64,000 nucleotides of DNA, taken from contig JARHVA010003186.1 of the NCBI GenBank assembly GCA_037957365.1, positions 380,501 through 444,500 on the forward strand, given 5' to 3'. Each line of letters begins with the position of its first letter. Position 1 is the first letter of the stretch. The notes beneath the pieces are model-generated. The model saw only the letters and a program-made list of their open reading frames with translations. It did not search any database and was not told the origin of the DNA. Made by a program: the position numbers and the translations under genes. Below, one piece after another: positions 58,481 through 64,000 of this stretch. This DNA comes from Torreya grandis. Its lineage: Eukaryota; Streptophyta; Pinopsida; Cupressales; Taxaceae.

Positions 58481-58788
58481 GCATAAGTATCTTTAGAGTC
58501 TCATACCTTAGAAGTGTCAAGAGTGTAAACTCCTAACTCAAAATTGACCATGTTAATCCTTTTATTTATAGCAATATATCTGGTGATCATATGTTTCATC
58601 ATGGTTTCTCTTTCAATATGAATCTTATTTGGTACTCCCTTCCATGGAAGCCACATATAGGAATAGTCAGTAGACATGTAACCATTCAAAGACTTTATTC
58701 AATATATGATCAATATCATCCCATAAGCATCAAGTATGTGCAATAGTTGGATGCCAATGAAATTTTGTATCCTTGGCTCAACAATAAC

Positions 58789-59106
58789 CTACATATGAAC
58801 ATTCAACAATTCTCCAATTAATTTAACCCTAGATTTATCTAATTGAGTAAAAACCCTATCATATTTAATTAGAGTCAAACTAAGTTGTTCACAAATACCT
58901 TTAGGCATGATGTTAGTAGAAGCACCTGAATCTAGAAAATAGTTGTACAAATTCTTACCAAAAATTCTAAATGTTAGCGAGAAATGGGGAACATCTACCT
59001 TATTCTTGTACATAACAACATTGGCATTTGTAATCTTAGATGACTTACTAGGCTTATTAAATAGAGATTCAAGTAACAAGTATCTTTGCTCATTAATTTG
59101 AGCCAA
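58789..59106 (-). pseudogene. protease of gypsy-2
   Basis: An open stretch with HFSLTFRIFGKNLYNYFLDS, GASTNIMPKGICEQLSLTLI and LDKSRVKLIGELLNVHM. The active site D-S-G in YFLDSGAS is intact and followed by the usual N.MP. The rest of the fold continues below 58789 with stops. It would process gag-pol. Confidence 0.88.
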
Positions 59107-60662
59107 TTCATGTAATGTGATGTTATCCTTAATCTTTTTTATGTCCTCAACTATATTGTATCCACCCCTAGCAGAAGTATTAGATGAGTCGACATTGTAT
59201 TTAGAGGTACTTCCCTCTAGGGGTTCAAGATTGTTTTCAACAATAGTATTAGGAGTGTCAAAGTTATTTGGTAGAGTTTAAGTGGTCAAAGGTTATTTTT
59301 TCTCCCTATTTCTCATAGGATAAGTCTTGTAAAAATGCTATTGAAAAGCATGGACCTCTTTAGGAGTATCTTCAAGCTCATTCTCTTCTTGGAAAGGGAA
59401 GCCAAATGTCTCCACCATGAGGGTTGTATCAACCAATTTAGATGACTTTGAAGAATTAGATGTACCTAAAAATTATCTCTATTAGGTCCACCTTCATGTG
59501 TGTTTAATTCATCCTAAAAAAATTCAAAAGCATTGAAAAATTCAATACAGTCCAACTCACCATGGTTTGAAGTATTGTGAATCCTACAATATTTAGTTAG
59601 AATTACATCACAAATATTAACTTCAAGATTATTCTTTCTTGATGATGACAAATTATTATTATTCTTTCCATTATTACCATTGTGAAATTGGTTGTTAGGT
59701 CTATTCAACCTTTGATAGTCATAATTTATATTGGAGTTTTCCAAAGTATTGCCTACTTGATTTTTTAATTGAAGGAGGTTAGTACTCAACTTTTGAACCA
59801 TCTTAAGTATAGAATCATTCTCATTATTTGGTGCTTCAAATTTATGAAATTGGGTGTTATTATTTATTAGAACCAAGGCCCTCTTTCTTGTGGATGAAAT
59901 CGACTTACATTATTGTTCAAGAATCTTAGGTTTTGGCTAGGATGAGCATGAGTTAAGGGAAACTAGTTTAACACTAGTGTCTGATTTAAAGCATGCACAT
60001 TATGATTGGCATTAGGAATGACATTCAGTATAGGTAAATCAAGATTTAAATTTGTAATGGAATATGCAAGTTGACCTTGAGGATGCATTTTATCATTAAT
60101 TATTATGACTTTAGCATAGACCAAGGCCAAGGTATTTATATCTCCAGCAGACCATTTAAGAAACATAGAATTCATGGGGTCTAAAGCATCTTTATAGATT
60201 TCTAGAGCTAAGGCTTCATCAGGTCTATAAGGAGTTATGGTTCTACTAAAAAAAATGGAATCTAGAATTAAAGGCTCTAATGGTCTCTCTTGAATCTCTC
60301 TTTATAGTGGTGAATTGTTGATAAAGAATACGAGGACTAATGAGCTTACCAAATTGGTCAATAAATATTCTATTAAATTCATTCCAATTGGTGATATAAT
60401 TATTAGGAAGGTTGAGAAACCACTCATATGAAGCATCTTTGAAAGTAAATGGAAAAAATATGCATGATACATCTTCATGAACAACATTCAATAATCTTAA
60501 ATCATATTTAAAAATTTTAATATGTTCTTCAGTTGTGACAGCACCATTAGGATTGAAAGATGATAAATATTTCTTAGGGTTCCTAGGTAATTCACGTAAT
60601 AGTCTAGGCACATTGATGAAAAAACCACCTAAATAAGCCATACCTTGATAAGGATTGAACAT
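59107..60662 (-). pseudogene. gag of gypsy-2
   Basis: Opens at 60662: MFNPYQGMAYLGGFFINVPR, then PRNPKKYLSSFNPNGAVTTE, IKIFKYDLRLLNVVHEDVSC, FTFKDASYEWFLNLPNNYIT and FNRIFIDQFGKLISPRILYQ, then TIKRDSRETIRAFNSRFHFF (to 60246). These are the capsid blocks of plant gypsy gag (F.L.G.A..WF..L....I..W......F...F). Further on are QVGNTLENSNINYDYQRLNR and an Asn-rich stretch (59876-59640), then KYCRIHNTSNHGELDCIEFF (59600-59540), the Cys/His motif of this gag type. Stops separate the pieces. Confidence 0.85.
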
Positions 60663-61302
60663 AGGAACACCATGAATAGGAGAAGTAGGTTGAGATTTAG
60701 AAACCCTTTGTTTACCTTTGTTTGATCTTACTTTCCTATGAACTGCTAGTGAAAGGAGAGGTAACGTTGACTCTGACCTTGACCTATTCCTAATTTTAGG
60801 TAGTTCTAGCTTGTAAACCTTGAATCTTGTTCAAAATATGACATGTAAACCTTCATTGTAAATAAAAATGATTAGACTTGCATGTTAAGCTAGTTTTGCA
60901 CAAATTTAAACAAAGAACAATAATTTTTAACCAAATTAGTTCAAATATGTGTCTAAACTAATGAATATAAATGAGCGTTACACTTATAAGTTTGAATAAA
61001 CCTAAATTTACAAAAATTCAATCAATCTTTGAATAAAATTAATATTACTAACCTTGAACATGGAAAATTTACAAAGCTTAAGCTACATTTGTAAGAATTT
61101 AACATGAACCTTCAAACAATGACAATCCTCAGCTAAATGAGCCTAAAGGTTGGTCTAAAACCCCAAATTTCAATTACCTTTACACAATTGAGCTAAGGAC
61201 AACTCAAATATTTAAAAAATTCGCTAAAATTAGCAAAGACACTATAAATTCATAAAGATTCAACTAAATGCCCTCCTTCTAATGCTAGTAAAATATGTTT
61301 CC
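60663..61302 (-). other. 5' leader of gypsy-2
   Basis: Non-coding stretch between the 5' LTR and gag. No clear tRNA-complementary site is visible next to the LTR. Confidence 0.5.
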
Positions 61303-64000
61303 TATTGATGCCTAAAAGTGTATAACATGTGGTTTTGAGTTTTTAGGAAGCACTAATAATTTATATATTCAAATAATCTACTACATGAGTTTCAATTTGT
61401 GATATTCTTGATATCTTTAGTGGAATAACTATAGAACAAGTGAACTTGTTCATAAAATTTATAATGTTTGGTTGTTGGGAGAAACCATGGCCTAATATAT
61501 AACTTTGTGAAATTAAAGTAATCTTGACTAAGTGAAGTTAATTATGATCAAAGAACTAAGTCTAAGATATAAGCTAAAGTATATATTTACAATGAAAATA
61601 ATCTAAAGTGAATTGATCAAAAAATAAGCAAAAGGAAGTGTAGGGCAAAGAAGAGATATGTTGATGTTGTTGATCTTCATTGTAGACATAATGATAAAGT
61701 TCAAATTTCATATAAACATGCACTTAAAACCAATGTATGACATGAAACAACTTAAGCTCAAATCCTATCACACATCAGGCAAACATCTAAGGAATGTGGA
61801 AATAATGAAAATAAGAACCAAATTCACTTTAAATATTTACCCTTGAAAGCAAATAGCATAATCACATCTACAAGAAGAGCAAAGAAAACAAAATGAACCT
61901 AAGAACCTTCAATCAATATAACATTAGTACAAATTGATAGATCTGTATTTAAAAGGTGCACATCAAGAATTCATAAGAACCATTCAAATCTAAAACTTAG
62001 ACCAGACAAGTGAGAGAGTAACCATAATAATAATCACACAAACAAATGAGATAATCTTTTCATAATTCTCTGCTTTCATTAATTGCTCCAAAATTAGAAA
62101 TAAGTTTTCTTGCTCAAAATTCCCCTCTCCTTTTACAATTGACAATACCAATTATATAGAAAACTAAGGAGGTATGTTGGTTAGTCATGCCAAATTACAA
62201 TTGTACAAGTGTCCTAGATATCTATCCTTTCTAAAATGTTCTATAACTATGACCTCTAATAATGTAATGACCTATAGGTGATGTGATTTATAATTTAAAA
62301 ATTCCTTTACAAAAAAATACTCTTTTCAAAAATGTACATGTTCCTATACAAAATAATATTCTTAAGTTATCCAACTTAACTTTGGGGCTCCCATGTGGTT
62401 GTAAATTTTTGTTTGTCCCAAAGGATATTCATTGATTTATCATTTTTTCCATAAATCAATTTGAGGTTGATGATAGGTTCCATGAATAACTCATCTTCTT
62501 AATATGCCAAGTCTCTAAAATCCTTGTCATTTATGTCTAGTGCTTCTCTGATGCTCCTGGCTTCACCAATATTTTCCTTTGCATTTAAGATCATGTCCAA
62601 GATCCTACTATTGTCAACCATATCCTTATTTGGATTTTATTTCTTACCTCCTTCATAAATTGAGTGGCTCTAATCTTGAATTCTTCATCAATTATTAAAC
62701 CAATATGGTTGACTGTAGTTGGGTCTATGATCATGTTCCCAATATATTCCTCATTCTAGTCTCTAATTTTTTTACATTCTCAAAAATTCCATATAGGCTC
62801 TTTTTAAATTTTCCCAAACTCTTTATCTTCTCTATTAATACAAACATATCCATGTTTAAGTTGGCTAAGTTGATTATCTTGAAATCAGTAATTTGGCCTT
62901 TTTGTCAAAATAGTGACCAAGTCCTTCACCTTGCCGTATGAATTATGTCATTGAGTTACTTGGTTTTTAGCCATAGTATCCTTTTTGATCACTATATCAT
63001 GTTTGGACATTAATGGATTCAATTATTTGAACATATCATATAAATTAGCTTCAAACATATTGATTATATCTTCTGAAATAGACAAGATAGCTTGTTCTTC
63101 CAAATTATTTTAATGTTTCCACCCCTTGATGGTAGTTTGAAATTTCTCTGACTAAGCTTGGACTAACTCCAAGGGATCCTCTTTAAATATAGGATCTTCT
63201 CCAGGCCTCTATGCTTCTTTTTGTGTCAAACTGGTCAATGGATCTACCCTTTGGTATGTTATCTCCTTACCACCTACCTTGATCTTCTTCTCAGTTACCC
63301 TTAGTAATCCAGTAGCCTTTGGGTTTAATTTGACTCCAAATTTTTATTGATTCACCTATGGGGATAGTACCTCTATTTTTTCTTGACTTGATTGACTTGG
63401 AGTAGCCAATCTCCTTTCCTCTTCTTATAAATCCACAATCCATGGTTTAATCTCTTTGTGCAATAGAATATTAATGGATTTCATCATAGCCTAAGGATGG
63501 TGTATAGTGGGTAATTTCTATAATCTAGGTTCATACATGAACCATTTTTGTATTGGTGGACCATATTAATATATTTTCTTCACTAAATAAGTTGACTTCA
63601 CTTAGGGGAATAGTGAAAGTCACTTTAGATCTTTTTACTGCAAGAATAATGGTCATCTAAATTTTTATTTTCCTCTTAAGGATGTAAATAGCTACTAAGT
63701 CCAAAGATTTCCCTTTCTAATCCTTATTTTCCTCAACACTTATCTTTTCTTCCTCATTTTAATCTATTTATGTCATAGACAACATCCTCAATAGACTCTT
63801 GAGGTTCTATGGCTATCATATGAATCTCTTATGGATGTGTTTCTTGTTCTACTTCTTTGAAAGGTTTTAGAGTTGATGAAGTAAAAGAAATATCACTTGA
63901 ATTTGGCCTCTCCTCTTTAGGATTTTGTGTTTCAACCTATGCACAACCTGTGGTGGTGTAGATGGTTCATTAATAATCAAATGGTACTATCTTGGGCCCA
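61303..64000 (-). mobile_element. 5' LTR of gypsy-2, cut by the window end
   Basis: It begins TATTGATGCCTAAAAGTG (decayed TGTTGATGCC) and follows 47955-50620 nearly collinearly: the R/U5 part (61303-62150), TATA box (62147-62159) and the ORF part. By eye roughly one base in six differs from the other LTR, so insertion was old. The remaining ~3.3 kb lies beyond position 64000. Confidence 0.85.
62350..64000 (-). pseudogene. U3-embedded ORF in gypsy-2 5' LTR, C-terminal half only
   Basis: Matches the C-terminal half of the region at 48990-50620, including the counterparts of the TDEEFK block (near 62690) and of the IEDVV.D / Lys-rich stretch (near 63780). Stops and indels differ from those of the partner LTR. 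The frames are more broken than in the 3' LTR copy. Function unknown; the N-terminal half is outside the window. Confidence 0.6.

Larger units (their letters stand above)
53928..61302 (-). mobile_element. internal region of gypsy-2 (Ty3/gypsy, Tat-like)
   Basis: Minus-strand gag, protease, RNase H, RT, RNase H and integrase occupy 60662-55118, with a 5' leader (61302-60663) and 3' untranslated region (55117-53928). Domain order is that of gypsy-1 but the sequence is clearly different. It is bounded on both sides by LTRs of one family, so the whole 47955-64000+ block is one element, probably about 19 kb in full. The primer-binding site is not recognised; next to the 5' LTR the minus strand reads GGAAACATATTTTAC. 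Stops and lost catalytic residues make it inactive. Confidence 0.85.

Overview
The window is repeat-dense, AT-rich plant nuclear DNA. I see no intact cellular gene, RNA gene, CRISPR array or bacterial feature. Nearly everything interpretable is a decayed LTR retrotransposon of the Ty3/gypsy superfamily: old, full of stops, partly nested. The protein families, a tRNA-iMet-type primer-binding site, a chromodomain tail, the scarcity of CG and the CAG/CAA/TGG-to-stop decay all fit a methylated large genome of a seed plant. A conifer or other gymnosperm is plausible, but this is inference; the species cannot be read from the sequence.

Layout. 1-5420 (+): the gag-pol of a gypsy element (gypsy-1), in the order gag, protease, extra RNase H, RT, RNase H, integrase, followed by a 3' region full of GGTTCAA/TTGAACC words and palindromes (5780-7050) and an LTR-like stretch with a TATA box (7060-8335). 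8500-16821: a tandem array of eight ~1.04-kb units, each carrying on the minus strand a TATA-box promoter and the transcribed end of an LTR. 16822-21480 (+): the pol tail, 3' region and LTR of another gypsy element (gypsy-3), with a coding-like region upstream of the LTR promoter. 22040-24333: two more coding remnants, one on each strand. 24641-35940 (-): a ~6-kb solo LTR carrying a long degraded ORF, split by a complete Reina-like chromovirus (29426-34672, minus strand). 36304-40240: a direct-repeat pair around a short region with a glutamine/proline-rich gag-like remnant. 40240-47950: mostly non-coding, with microsatellites, a ~490-bp tandem duplication and gag fragments. 47955-64000 (-): gypsy-2, whose 7.4-kb internal region (53928-61302) lies between two LTRs of the same ~6-kb family; the right LTR runs off the window.

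Most notable: gypsy-2 has giant LTRs (about 6 kb) whose U3 contains a long protein-coding region in sense orientation, upstream of the LTR's own TATA box. Three copies of this LTR family are present (24641-35940 without its insertion, 47955-53927, 61303-64000). Conserved protein blocks run through independently placed stops, and I recognise no function for the protein. The tandem array and the gypsy-3 LTR carry related promoter/R/U5 sequence, so one LTR lineage appears to have produced full elements, a solo LTR and a satellite-like array.
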